64,000 nucleotides of DNA from Zoroaster sp. YZ-2022 (GCA_029582265.1 CM055830.1:21413365-21477364); one strand, 5' to 3'. Numbered from the stretch's first letter, positions 26,976 to 39,076 are shown. Made by a program: numbers and translations. Notes: generated by a model not told the origin, from the sequence alone.

Positions 26976-27440
26976 CTGGAGTCGAGTTCTTTTTGCGCTA
27001 AAGAGATAGGAGCTTTCGAACTTTGCAAACCGTGCAAACTCCACTGACTGCGAAGGTTAACCAACTGAACACAAATAGACCGGACCCTAAACGTCTGCCA
27101 GCCCTGTGTGAATTTAAATATGACACAACTCTGGCGCGCCAACTCGTACGTACGTGCCGCATGCAAGGTAGTCTTGTGCAAGACCGTTATTATGCGGATC
27201 CTAGTTACACGATCCCGCGCCAGTCGTAAATCACCCACCGTAGCTGGCGCTATACAATTTTCAGGATTAGGGCACTCTGGACAAAAGGTGGCGCGGCCGT
27301 GTACAGGAATAAATGGCGCCCGCAGCGGCGATTGGTTTATCAAATCACAGCGGATCGGCGCATGCACGTATAAAATCACGAGTAACGTCTTGCACCAAGA
27401 CTACATGCAAGGAAGCAGGGCAGACCCTTAACTTACAAAA
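26976..27440 (-). other. CpG-rich exon-like block with splice donor, copy B
   Basis: The minus strand ends GACTCCAG then GTAAGTTAAG. Same block as in copies A and C. The long frames on both strands are not conserved in frame among the three copies. Confidence 0.4.
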
Positions 27441-29868
27441 AGTTGTTTCTCGTAAAACCTTGTTCAAGTACCATTTGTATAATGCGGGATTTAAAAAAAA
27501 GGGTAATGTCGATCATTGAGCAAGGAACAGGGACCATCTTCGAGCTGCTGAGCAGATAATTAATAAATAATTAATTTAGCATTTTAGCTCGAAACCTTTG
27601 GTATAAAGAGGAAAGTAATATGATAACGAAAAAATATGTAAAAAACAATAGCTTACTAAAAAATTATCGACGTGACAATCAGTCAAAAAGCATTCATCGC
27701 TATTTGCCTAGTTTGCTAAAAATAGACTTGTCAAAAAAATATGTTTGACACATTTTTGGGACACATTTTGTGTACATTGTATTAGCAGCTGTGTAGATGA
27801 CGTCATGTATGATATATATACACTGTGAGGACATGCTCATTACTAAAAAATAAATAAATATATAAATAAATAAATAAATAAATAAAAAGGTTGAGGGACT
27901 AGCCTCGGTTTCTAACAATTAATTGAATTAGAAAGTGTTGCATCACTCGAACAACAATGAAACAAAGATTGGAAAGAACTAGCAGCCCACACTTTAGTAC
28001 TATAGCCTGTGGCGCTTGGCCAAACATACCCCTACGCACGTCTACCATTATATCCTTAACATGCACCGATCAATGATCATTTACCTGAAATCGTAACCCC
28101 CCTCCCCCCCCCCCCAGCCGAGGTCCATGCCCCTCGGGTGCCCCCATTCAGAATTTTGAGAAAATAGGTCCCTATTTGAGACTGCAGGATTCAAGCATTG
28201 ACATTCCCCCCCTAGAAAAAGTGGTGCACCCCCAGTTCCCCCCTGAAAATTAAACCCTAGTTACGCTACTGTAAACACAACACAACTTTTGCATCATTAC
28301 CCATGTAAATAAAACAAAATGTCATCCGCAAAACACTACAGATAACTACCAGTAACAACATTTAGCTTTCTTCTGCCACGTGCATTCCAAGCACGCGGTT
28401 ATCTCCCGCGGATTCGATTGGGATTTCTTTCACGCGATGATTGCCAGGGGTGGGGGCGTAACATACACGGAACAATTGAGTGGGAGGGGGATAGACACAA
28501 AACTTAGAAGTAAAATGTGGCCCACCTGTCATCTTTTCCCCGTCTGACGGTCCACAAATAGGCCTCTACTTCATTGTAGACCCATACTTCACAGTTGGTT
28601 TCAAAAAAGTTCATTTTGGCGATAGCCCGTAGTACAATAATAGGCTACAACGCATTGAAAGAGCGTCTTATCCATACAAAGCCCTAACAGGGAAACAAAA
28701 CAAATGAAAGAAGCCATTGCTGTTTGACTACAAGAAATGAAGTGGTTCTTTAGGAATCCTCCCCACAATGAATACATGAATGAATGAATGAATGAATGAA
28801 TGGAGGGAGGGAGGGGAGAGTCTTGACTATTATCAGTAACAAATATCAACCAATCACGTCGAACAAGGGCGGCTTGTAATATTAAAACAATACGCAAATA
28901 ATGACAAATAATGAACCACAATCTGCAGAAATGTACTTTATTTTAACAAGCTGAGTTATATGATTACAAGTAAAGCCTGTTAAGGGTGACACCGTGTGAA
29001 ATTCTCACTTGAGTAGTAATTAGTTTCAAAAAGAACTGATGGTTCTTTATCTTATCCTTTTCACCATGCAAAGCTACAAATATTACTTATATGGTTACAA
29101 TTTGTTTAAACCTTATACAAAGTGGTGTCATCACTAAGAAGTAACAATTTGGATGTTTCTATTTGATTTTGAAGATGGAGATCAAACTCAGTGCAAAATG
29201 CACAGTAGCAGGCGACAACATATTCAAAGTTACTACAAGAAAGTGTCACTGTATCAGAGCAACAGGATCGTGACGCATCCACATGTTCACATCTACGAAT
29301 CAACTGGAGACAGCATAAGTGTCTGTTAATTGGAACAAACACAGTGTATGGGTTAACTTCCGGTTCAACGAAATGATCATTGGTGACTTTGAAAATGTCT
29401 GACATCTTTTATTATAACAAAATAAATTTCAAATTAAAAAGACCTAGCAATTTTGCGTTATAATAAATGTTGAATTTGAACTTCCTGTTTGGACCGGAAG
29501 TAAAGGTCAGATGAGCTACATGTCTGTGAGAGAAATGTTACATATTTCATTTTCTTTTTACGATCCTGAAAAAAACCCCCGATTTTTCTTCATTTCAGTT
29601 TGGTTCAGGAGATACGATTTTTGTCTTTAACCCACCCTAGAGGGCGGTCTGACCTTTTTATGATGTCACATTTGAACTTCCTATTTTGGACTGGATGCCA
29701 TTTATCATAAACCGATATAAACATAAACAATTATATAACACACTAGCTCGTATCAAGCAAGTAAAATAAACTTTGCCTTAATTAAAGGGACAATACTGTA
29801 ACGATCCGAGCAGACTTTCAATACCGGTGTCCTAGTGTAAGATGACTGAAAGTTACTGGCTCATGTTG

Positions 29869-30080
29869 TCCCTAATTTGCCATAGTGACCAATCCGGTAT
29901 TGGTCACTTTGCCAAATTACAAAAATAGCCAGTTAGAACATTCGTCATTTGAATGCATGCTCTATCTCCAAAACTGCATGTGGATTAGATACAATGGTAG
30001 GTCTCTTCCTGAATGTACTAATGGAGGGGAAAACTTAAAATTGAAAAAAAGTCGGATTGGTCACTTTGGCAAATTAGGGA
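29869..30080. mobile_element. MITE-like inverted repeat, about 212 bp
   Basis: The arms TCCCTAATTTGCCATAGTGA and TCACTTTGGCAAATTAGGGA are reverse complements apart from one base. The 60 bp just to its left (TGTCCTAGTGTAAGATGA...) recur at 58255-58310, so this is part of a dispersed family. I found no target duplication. Confidence 0.55.
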
Positions 30081-30115
30081 CGAATTATGCAGTAGCAACG
30101 GTAATATGACCTTAT

Positions 30116-30306
30116 CATAAGCCTTATCGCTAATAGCACTAAAGCAACTGCCGCAAAGCATACAGGGATACAAAAAGGGGCATCTGTTTGGCGCAGCTTT
30201 TGTGACGTCAATAATATTTTGTTTGTCCGCGCAGCACGCAGTGGCGCTGTTGCGCCCACAGACATCCCACAATTCCTTGCAGCTGCTATTAGCGATAAGG
30301 CTTATG
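30116..30306. mobile_element. MITE-like inverted repeat, 191 bp
   Basis: Perfect 23-bp inverted arms, beginning CATAAGCCTTATCGCTAATA at the left and ending with its complement at the right. The interior contains TGACGTCA but no ORF. Confidence 0.6.
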
Positions 30307-31369
30307 TGGGCTATTATTTTTTAGTCACCCAGTTAATCCAAAACTAGCGCTCCGATTCCATGCCGTTGATCGTGACGATATTGTCCCTTAAAAGCTTTTG
30401 CATAAAACATTAAATGTACTGATATGGAAGCACTGCACACATAATGACTCATAATTATGATGTATAAAAACTGCACAAATGCATGTCTATTGGTTTTAGT
30501 CAGTGATACATGCACACATATAGAGTAGCATTAGTACTGGGGGATAACACCACCTTAAAATTGTTCTTTTGATTTTTGATCTCTTCTCATTTTGTCGTCT
30601 TGTTACACATGAACGCCACTATACACTATTGGTAATCTCGGGGGGGGGGGGGGAAATAAATGAACATAGTTTTACATTTAAACTTACTTGGTGTCAAGAT
30701 GATGATGATGATACCAAATATCCATTTAAATATATATCTTGATGCTTATATACTACTCAAAACAATTTAGGGAACACCGGATTTTTTAACATCAAATAGG
30801 TTTGAAATGTTCCATGAACCGGGATTTTCATTTGCAACCCCCTCTCTCTTTCAGTAGTCATGTCATGAAATGTGTAATCACTACATGCATCCTTTATCAT
30901 CTGTTTCATTGTGCAGTTGTTTCTCATCAATTCTGTGAAACATTGTGTTTATCTGAAATAAATGATCTTGCTTTAACTGAGATTATTCCGGTGTTCCCTA
31001 AATTGTTTTGAGTAGCATATTTCAGTCTCAGGTGGTATCATTTTTTGTAAAATTTGTGAAATAACTTCCAAAATGATTTTTAGTCATCCGAATTTTCAAA
31101 TGATCCCGAAGGCTTCAATAAATTACCAACATTTTCAAACAAACTCCCAGCACTCTTTTCAACAAAATCCAACATTTTCTGAACATTTCCAAAATGTTCA
31201 AACCATTTCAAAAGGTTCTCAAAAATAATATAGCCTATATACATATTTTTGATATACATGTTTCAACCTATACTTGTTTAAGTAAGACTAATTACGGTGA
31301 CACCATGTGAAATTCTCTATTGAGTAGTAATTAGTTCTGAAAAGAACTGGAGGTTATAACTCGACGTTT

Positions 31370-31387
31370 CGATCAGTACTCTGATCG
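31370..31387 (-). repeat. 7-bp stem-loop with GAAAC context inside a dispersed repeat
   Basis: On the minus strand CTGAAGA is followed by CGATCAG, a four-base loop, CTGATCG and then AAACG. The following AGTTCTTTTC...ACTACTCAA segment recurs near 29010-29040. This looks like a conserved structured end of a retroelement family. Copy A (near 9440-9480) has a broken stem. Confidence 0.4.
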
Positions 31388-31673
31388 TCTTCAGGAGAAA
31401 CTTGTTTGTTTCAAATGGAGGGGGTGGGGGTGTCATTGAAATTTTGGATCATTTCTCCACCTTTGAAAAAAAAATTATGCCACTGGTAGGCCTACCATCC
31501 TTTGGCTTGTGGAACCCTTTTCTCCTCTTCCACCCTGACCGGCAAAAAATCCAGAATGCAGCCCTGCTATAGTATTATGCAATTATTACGATAAAATACA
31601 CAATCTCTTAAAGTTCTGTGTAATAACATACAATATGAAATGAAAATGGATAGTTTCTTCTTAACCTTACAAC

Positions 31674-32410
31674 CACGGGCGTCGATCGCTGTGGGGGGGA
31701 AGGGGAGGGGGCCATGAAGGCAGTGTCAGATCCTGGATTTTGCCAATATGGGGGTGCACCCTGGGTCGCACAGCCTCCCCCTGCTTTTAGACATCATATT
31801 TGGGACAAAACATTTGCGAGTTGGTAATTTACTTTTACTTGCAGTAACTTTTTTTTTAAATAGTTAATTTGTTTTTTAAATGTAGCTCGGACCAAGTGGG
31901 GAGGGGAGACCAGGGGAATTCTCTGTGCGCCTTCTTCATCCACCCACAATTTCTGGGGCCAAACACTATTCACGGCTGGGGGTAATGGGTCCCATTTAAG
32001 GGCCCTGCATTGTTTTGTTTTTTATTCTAGGCGCTCTCTGATGCAATAATGAGCGTTTTAAGGACCAAATTTGTGAAGTATTCTAGCTAATGATGCAGAT
32101 GTGAATCACCACCCAACAATTTTTAAGGGGGGGGGGGAGGACGGCTTTGGAAACGAAGGTTTTTGCACCATCGCCCCCTTGGCCCCCTCGATCTGCCCTT
32201 GTCCCCCTCGATCTGCCCTTGTCCGCCACTCTGCATGTGTGAGCCTCGGTGTAAGGGACAGACTTATGGACACTGGAAATTGTTTGTTTGACACTGGAAT
32301 TGTTATGGGCCATCAAAAAGTGTGTGGGGGGACACATGATATACTGTCCCCCACTCTAAAAAGTAGGGGGGGGACATGTCCCCCGTCCCCCCCACCGATC
32401 GACGCCCATG
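31674..32410. mobile_element. Non-autonomous hAT-like element, copy B
   Basis: 737 bp, termini CACGGGCGTCGATCG and CGATCGACGCCCATG, with 8-bp flanks CTTACAAC (31666-31673) and CTCACAAC (32411-32418). No transposase frame is present. The interior is GC-rich near both ends with runs of G or C. Confidence 0.72.
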
Positions 32411-32995
32411 CTCACAACTAAATCTGCCATAAACTGCAGAAATCATAAATTTTCTGAATAATTATGTATGATTGTATTCATAAAAATAATACTAGCAACT
32501 TAACGTGCACAATAAACCTTTTTTGTATTCTACTGAGTGATAGTCATGAAAATGTACTCTACTCATGAAAATGTACTGTAAGGGACACAAAAGTACGCTG
32601 ACGAGAGACTGGCTTTACAAAATTTCAACTAATTATTCCTTTTGTTGTTCGAAGGAAACTTCCGTGCAACATTGCTACGCAAATTGTAGTACCAATTTAA
32701 AAAATCTATCAAATGTAGCAGTTACAATGACAAAGCAAACATCATGTGCAGTAGTTAAAACACATGTATGATTTTAGGCCTACCTTAAACTGAGCAAAAT
32801 CTAGCATCCCGAAATGCTGGACGATTACACCCTCCACTTCTCCTATTCATACAAATAATACTAGCAACTTCAAAGGCTAAATAAACAAAACGTGTACAAT
32901 AAACCTTTTTTGTATTCTACTGAGTGATAGTCTTTTCAACTTCACCTAGTTTTCTAGCTTTTAGGCAAATATCTGGCGGGTATCGGTGGGAAACT

Positions 32996-35900
32996 TTACA
33001 GTTTGGTGTTAGGGAGATGTAAGATTTCTGACACGTCCGGTCCATTAGAGGGAGTTGGTGTGGTTTCTGGAAGAGCATCACCGATGGGACTTGCAGCCGG
33101 AGAATCTGAAAAAAGGGAAATATTAATTTCAGGTGATTTTTTTTACACAAAAGTTATCATGGTTCACAACCCCGTGAAAACCCACACAGCATATATGGAC
33201 CTGATATTGGAGTGCCAGTGTGTGTTGTCTTAACTTCTGCCAAACAATGACTATATTAGGTCTGTCAAAACAATGTTAGTTTGTCTTCATAATTCCTAAT
33301 AATTAATCTTACCAATTTACCATAAAACTTCATTTGTATGAAATTTAAATTGGTGTTTGTGTTGCATTGTTTCTTATAATAATAATAATAATGTGGACTT
33401 ATATAGCGCACGTATCCACCAAACTGGTGCTCAAGGCGTATTATATTATTACCTCTGCTCATCAGGCTCATAAATCATTCCTGAAACCATCTCAGCTCCC
33501 TGGAGAGTATACAGCTCAATTGCTGCCATTACAGCGCATATAGGGCTAATCAAATACAACAACCAACTCTGCCCTCACAGGTACCCATTTACCCCTGGGT
33601 GGAGAGAAGCAAAGTGTCTTGCTCAAGGACACAAGCACCCCGGTCGTGGCCGGGATTTGAACCCACATTCTGACGACTCAGCCATCAGAACACAAATCCG
33701 ATGCTGTAAACCGCTCGACCATGGCACTCCATATTACCCGTTTAAGACATTATAGCCCATGTTTGACTAAAGACGAACCCATGGATTTTGGAAGATAATA
33801 TTGTTGTTGAAATGCAAAAAAAAAAAAGAATTAGGAAATTCGGATGTCAGAAACTGTAAATAAAAGGGAAATTTCAAATGCGCTTGATTCTGATTGACAG
33901 CCGTGCTGGCCAATCGAAAGACTGCCCATGCACTCAGCCTGTTACATACAATAAATGGTGTGGTTATGTACAACCTGAGGATTAAAATGCAGGGTCCTAC
34001 CTTCTATTCAGCGGAGTCTTTAACTTACTGATACTAATCCTTGAAAATCTATTTTTTTTTGCATCAAATCGGCCCAAACACAGGCGATATATCTTTAACC
34101 CTAACCCCCTAGGTATCCTGGCTAGGAACCTTCCTTAAATTTCTTTTCCTGCTTTGATTCAAGAGAGATTAAAACTCATTATTCATACCTGATGGTTCGC
34201 TCGTCTGAAGGATATCAGCAATGTCAACGGGGTAGGGTTTGGAGCTCTCATCAGTCATCTTCTTTTGTCGGTTTTGCAGTCTACAAAGGAAACAATTCAA
34301 AGTGAAGTTAATGTTCACATACATTGGAAACTGAAAGTATATTATATGTGATGTGATGTGATGTGGTGTGGAGTGTCATGGCCAAGCGGTCTAGCTTACC
34401 GGACTCAAGTTCTGGTGTTAGCAGCAGAATGTGGGTTCGAATCCCGGCCGTGACACTTGTGTCCTTGAGCAAGACACTTAACCATAATTGCTTCTCTCCA
34501 CCCAGGGGTTAAATGGGTACCTGTGAGGGCAGAGTTGGTTCTTATATGCGCTGTAATGGCAGCAATTGAGCTGTATACTCCCCAGGGAGCTGAGATGGTT
34601 TCAGGAATGATTTATGAGCCTTATGAGCCTTATGAGCAGGGGTAATAATATAATACGCCTTGAGCACCACTCAGTTGGTGGATACGTGCGCTATATAAGT
34701 CCACATATTATTATTATTATTATTATTATTATGTTTATCTGTAAAATAAATACATGTAACATTTAGCCAGAAGTCCCCCCTTCCCACATTTGTCATAATG
34801 TTCATCAGAAAACGTTCACAATCATTAATATAAAGAGTTCTTATAAAGCTACTCCATTTACAATTTGACAGAAACTCGTTTGGACACTCCATGTCCCCTA
34901 GTAAATGTTGGCTCGGTGTGCTCAATTATATCAACGTTCCTTGATTCCCCCCTCCCTGTGCAAAAAAGAACATTGGAAGCCCCTCCCCCTCTTAATTTTG
35001 GTTTGAAATTTGTTGTGATAATAAATTTCGTTGAAACTCATGCTCGACAAATTTGTATATTTTAACAATTGTAATGTCTTCCCTGGGCAGTGTTCCACTG
35101 AAAGGTCTCCCCAGGTTAAATAAGAACTAAATAAAATAAATATATGGCAAATGGAATACCTGAACTTTATGAAAATCCCCAATCCAATGGCGCCAACGAT
35201 GATGAGAACGATTCCAATTAATGCGCCGACTACAACAGCTGTATATTTATGATTCTCTGGTGCGGCTGGCAGCCAATCAGAAATGGGTGACTCTGCAGGC
35301 ACAAATACATGTTTTGTTAGTACAGTTCTGGATCTGGAAAATACTGAACAATCGCCACCAAAAGGCTACCACCGACAGGTAGGCATGCACATGGCCTGTA
35401 CTGCAATAGTACATTTTACAGGGAGCTGAGATGGTTTCAGGAATGATTTATGAGCCTGATGAGCAGGGGTAATAATGTCATGCGCCTTGAGCACCAGTTT
35501 GGTGGATACGTGCGCTATATAAGTCCACATTATTATTATTATTATTTCATTGGATACGTTGTGCCAAAGATTTGCCGTCATGCTGTGCTTCAAGGCTTGC
35601 GTGCAAATATAACGCTACTACACATGCATGTACTTCTGCCATCCAAATATCGCTGGAGATATTGCGTGTGGATGCCCATTATCGCGTGCAAGGTCAAAGT
35701 TGAATCTCCCACCCCAAGAAGACAAACTGGGAGGCCGGTACCTGGCGTAATTCACAAGCCTTGGAAGTTGCAGAACTGAGAATGTGCACTAATAATAACA
35801 AAGCTTGCCCACAACCTGGTGGAATGACCCACCTCCTATTGTTCTCCCACTGTTGTTGAACTTTTTAGCAACATCCCATTGGTTTTGTACACAAAAACCA

Positions 35901-36436
35901 ACGCGAGGAATTCACCAACAACCAGGGACCTATTGTTCGCTTTTGTCAAACTTCCTTGTACTTGTGAGGAGCCACTCATGGGGTACTCACCCATGGAGAA
36001 ATGGTACCTCACATGTTTTTATTTGTATTTTGGTATCCCACAAGTGGAATTCTAAATAAAAGGGAAATTAGGAAGACAATAATGGTACCTCGGATGTCGG
36101 TTGGAACGTTCGTTTTATGGGTAAACATGTACACTGAAATGCTGTGCCCCTAAGCGGACTTCCACTGAAAACATTGGGCCTTCAAATAAAGTGCGGCCCA
36201 CAGCAGGCCTGAAGTGGACAAAAACCTATACATTTATTGCAGAGAATTAGCTTAGTATGTACCGTAGCAATCACTGATGTTAGTAGCCCCTAGTCCATTC
36301 GTGATCATTCCGCTTGGACACATGATACACACGTTGGTGCTCGGCTCATCTTTGTATGTGTTCACTGGACACAGTTGGCATTCATAATCTTGATCGTCGT
36401 TATTGAGTACGCAGATACTGCCAAGGCCACATTGGA
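32996..36436 (-). CDS. Host type I membrane receptor, last four exons (5' part missing)
   Basis: Four minus-strand exons join in consistent phase with AG/GT borders: 36436-36263, 35292-35160, 34280-34189 and 33105-32996 (stop TAA). The first encodes one Cys-rich module (QCGLGSIC, then CQLCPVNTYKDEPS and CPSGMITNGLGATNISDC), the spacing of ephrin-receptor-like (GCC2/GCC3) repeats. The second gives a short juxtamembrane stretch and one membrane helix (TAVVVGALIGIVLIIVGAIG). The last two encode a tail of about 65 residues rich in Ser/Pro and acidic residues, ending EILHLPNTKL. The protein would be a cell-surface receptor or adhesion molecule. Its ligand is unknown. The module exon is symmetrical, phase 1-1, as usual for shuffled extracellular domains. 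Upstream exons fall in the gap or beyond. I infer exon borders from sequence alone. Confidence 0.72.
33376..33730 (-). repeat. tRNA-derived SINE, minus strand
   Basis: Read on the minus strand it starts GGAGTGCCATGGTCGAGCGG (tRNA-like A box), has GGGTTCAAATCCCGGCC (B box), a body including CAAGACACTTTGCTTCTCTC, and an (ATT)n tail. The head resembles a Ser/Leu-type tRNA. It lies in the last intron of the receptor gene. Confidence 0.82.
34370..34731 (+). repeat. tRNA-derived SINE, plus strand
   Basis: Same family as 33376-33730 but in the opposite orientation: head GGAGTGTCATGGCCAAGCGG, B box GGGTTCGAATCCCGGCC, tail (ATT)n ending near 34731. It lies in the intron between the membrane and first tail exons. 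Confidence 0.83.
35421..35547 (+). repeat. 5'-truncated SINE of the same family
   Basis: Only the last 127 bp of the family are present, from GGGAGCTGAGATGGTTTCAG to the (ATT)n tail. Confidence 0.75.
35548..36262. other. Intron of the receptor gene, nothing further recognised
   Basis: This is the stretch between the SINE fragment and the ephrin-receptor-like exon. It shows short unconserved frames on the plus strand only and no repeat or RNA that I recognise. Confidence 0.6.
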
Positions 36437-36506
36437 CTAGAAAAAAACATAGAGGAAAAAAAATAGTCCAGTAGAGACATATTGACTGAATTTGTGAACA
36501 GAATGT

Positions 36507-37006
36507 NNNNNNNNNNNNNNNNNNNNNNNNNNNNNNNNNNNNNNNNNNNNNNNNNNNNNNNNNNNNNNNNNNNNNNNNNNNNNNNNNNNNNNNNNNNNNN
36601 NNNNNNNNNNNNNNNNNNNNNNNNNNNNNNNNNNNNNNNNNNNNNNNNNNNNNNNNNNNNNNNNNNNNNNNNNNNNNNNNNNNNNNNNNNNNNNNNNNNN
36701 NNNNNNNNNNNNNNNNNNNNNNNNNNNNNNNNNNNNNNNNNNNNNNNNNNNNNNNNNNNNNNNNNNNNNNNNNNNNNNNNNNNNNNNNNNNNNNNNNNNN
36801 NNNNNNNNNNNNNNNNNNNNNNNNNNNNNNNNNNNNNNNNNNNNNNNNNNNNNNNNNNNNNNNNNNNNNNNNNNNNNNNNNNNNNNNNNNNNNNNNNNNN
36901 NNNNNNNNNNNNNNNNNNNNNNNNNNNNNNNNNNNNNNNNNNNNNNNNNNNNNNNNNNNNNNNNNNNNNNNNNNNNNNNNNNNNNNNNNNNNNNNNNNNN
37001 NNNNNN
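36507..37006. other. Assembly gap of exactly 500 N
   Basis: Second run of exactly 500 N. Left of it is the receptor gene. Right of it the sequence is the reverse complement of the copy A/B flank, so the contig to the right is probably joined in the wrong place or orientation. Confidence 1.
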
Positions 37007-37453
37007 TTTTGTAAGTTAAGGGTCTGCCCTGCTTCCTTGCATGTAGTCTTGGTGCAAGACGTTACTCGTGATTTTATACGTGCATGCGCCGATCCGCTGT
37101 GATTTGATAAACCAATCGCCGCTGCGGGCGCCATTTATTCCTGTTACACGGCCGCGCCACCTTTTGTCCAGAGTGCCTAATCCTGAAAATTGTATAGCGC
37201 CAGCTACGGTGGGTGATTTACGACTGGCGCGGGATCGTGTAACTAGGATCCGCATAAGACTACCTTGCATGCGGCACGTGTACGAGTTGGCGCGCCAGAG
37301 TTGTGTCATATTTAAATTCACACAGGGCTGGCAGACGTTTAGGGTCCGGTCTATTTGTGTTCAGTTGGTTAACCTTCGCAGTCAGTGGAGTTTGCACGGT
37401 TTGCAAAGTTCGAAAGCTCCTATCTCTTTAGCGCAAAAAGAACTCGACTCCAG
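37007..37453 (+). other. CpG-rich exon-like block ending in a splice donor, copy C
   Basis: GC-rich sequence with CCAAT, ending GACTCCAG|GTAAGTTAAG at 37453/37454. A frame of 129 codons (37068-37457) runs across it but is not conserved in frame in the other copies, so I read the block as a likely noncoding first exon or promoter-proximal exon. If so, the Polinton at 38959 lies in the following intron and the signal-peptide exon at 55355 is a candidate next exon. That link is inference. Confidence 0.4.
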
Positions 37454-38953
37454 GTAAGTTAAGATGGAAAACCGACATTCATGTGTAATATCGAGTAGAA
37501 TTATCTTGTTTTTAGAAGTCCAATTGTCTCTCGAAACTGATTGAGTTTGAGCTGAAAGATTTGCAAACAAACACCCGTTAGGTAACTTGAGATTATTATC
37601 GGGCAGAATGCGATAAGTACGGTTGGCATGTGTGTACTCTATGTAACCTAAATCAAGTATGGGTTGATAATATCAATACATCATCGGCTGTGACAGGGAA
37701 ATGAAATAAAAACAATGTGTGGACTTGATGATACAGAAAATGGAAAGCACATAATAGGCATTTTGTATGTTTTTTCACAGTCTTTTTTGTGCAATTGACA
37801 TTTTTCACTTCAAAGTCCAAAAATCAAAAATGCCTCTTAGTCTGCACTCAAACACAAAATGTAGGCTTACTTGCACTTGTACATTTTTGTGAGCTTTACT
37901 TTCAAGAAAAGACTCAAGTATAAAGTACTTCCAAGACGAAAACTCTTCCCATAATGGAGCATAATAAAAGTGGAAATTGCAGAAATACTGCAATATCCAA
38001 CCTTAAATTGTTCAAGGTTGTGTGGAATAAATTGAAAGAGGCATCTTTGATTTTAGACCTTGGAGTGAAGTTCAGTTCAGTTACTTTTTTCAGTTACATT
38101 CTAGGAAAGAATGGAAAATATAACCGCCACTTTTCTATCCAAATTATGACAAATATCAAATGTTTTCCTTAGTTTAAAAGATGATAGAGGACAAACTTAA
38201 GGAGGAAAGTAGGGTAGAATGTCATATCCGACCGCCACTTTTTCTCATTCAATATAACTAATAATGTATTCTTACCTACCTAGTAAGGTGGAGAACATAT
38301 GGATGATGATGGACATATACTTTAAATTATTCCAAGATATATTTATTTCATGAAAAATCAGGTATTTTTGGTGTACGATGACTTCCTCAGTCATGTCAGT
38401 CTGATCTTGTCAACTCCCCCGTTAGTGACCAACACGGTCATTGTACATGCGCAGTGGCAACTATAATAGGATCCTTCTATTTTCTGAAGGATTCTATTTT
38501 CTGAAGGGAAGGGAAATAAAGTCCGAAAACCATCATAAAAGTGGATTTTAAAGATAGTTTTCGCTTTCTGTACCCCCAAAAATCGAAAGAATCATTTTTA
38601 ACGGGTTAGTGGTTGCAAAAAATTCCCCCCAAAAAACCTTAAAAGTGGCGGTCAGATACAACATTCTTTCCGTTTCCAGGTGATGGCCATTTTGTCGTCT
38701 GCTAAAAAATACATGCTTAGACATTGTGCACAAGCGGCAGTTGGGTTTGAAATTCTTTCCAGTTCCTGAATCTTAAACATGAATTTACCATCTCATTTAT
38801 GTGTCATTTTATTAATCAATTATTTGAAAATGAGTTATAGGTAAGATGTAGAACTGTTAATTCAGAAATAACCAAGTAAGTAATATAACGTCATGAACTT
38901 AAAGTTAAACCTCCGCGTGTGGTGGAGGGAACACGGAGGGGGGGGGGGGATCA
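37454..38953. other. Host flank left of the intact Polinton, no gene
   Basis: About 1.5 kb, the reverse complement of 3771-5216 and of most of 25522-26975. It contains one inverted MITE (38212-38671) and then CCTCCGCGTG...CACGGAGG, an imperfect inverted repeat just before the Polinton. Confidence 0.8.
38212..38671 (-). mobile_element. MITE with CCGCCACTTTT inverted termini, copy C
   Basis: Inverted copy of 25760-26215 with the same termini. It belongs to the duplicated flank, so it is not an independent insertion. Confidence 0.75.
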
Positions 38954-38958
38954 GGTGT
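38954..38958 (+). repeat. Left target-site duplication of the Polinton
   Basis: GGTGT directly precedes AGTAGTATG. It matches 54899-54903. Polintons typically duplicate 6 bp. GGTGTA can be read on both sides if one A is shared with the terminus. Confidence 0.75.
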
Positions 38959-39052
38959 AGTAGTATGTCAGATGGGTGATCTAGACCACCTACTAAAAAA
39001 AAGATATTTTGGGTCAAATTCGCTGAAAGGGAGTTTCCCTTAAAATGAGGTA

Positions 39053-39076
39053 GCCTCATCAAAAAATCGATGAGGC
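39053..39076 (+). repeat. 8-bp-arm hairpin in left TIR
   Basis: GCCTCATC, eight bases (AAAAAATC), then GATGAGGC. The right TIR has the same hairpin at 54781-54804. A protein-binding or structural role at the replication end is possible but not shown. Confidence 0.6.

Larger units (their letters stand above)
24655..32995. other. Host flanking DNA, copy B, no intact gene
   Basis: About 8.3 kb of noncoding host sequence between the Polinton terminus and the last exon of the receptor gene. It contains the elements listed separately here: an 824-bp segment absent from copies A and C, a MITE, an exon-like block, short inverted-repeat elements and a hAT-like element. Simple repeats include (AAAT)n near 27846-27886, (TGAA)n plus (GGGA)n near 28775-28815 and a poly-G run near 30642. 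Remaining short ORFs are not conserved between copies. Confidence 0.8.

Noticed and set aside
33376..33730. A functional tRNA gene at the SINE head
   Set aside because: A and B boxes are present, but no full cloverleaf can be formed and the sequence continues directly into the SINE body with an (ATT)n tail.
36400..37134. Long open frames running across the second gap on both strands
   Set aside because: They are open only because N codons are not stops. The same applies to 11599-12138.
37068..37457. 129-codon frame in the CpG-rich block as a host protein
   Set aside because: Copies A and B break this frame with indels, no domain is evident, and frames are open on both strands as expected from low stop density in GC-rich DNA. 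A splice-donor-bearing noncoding exon explains it better.
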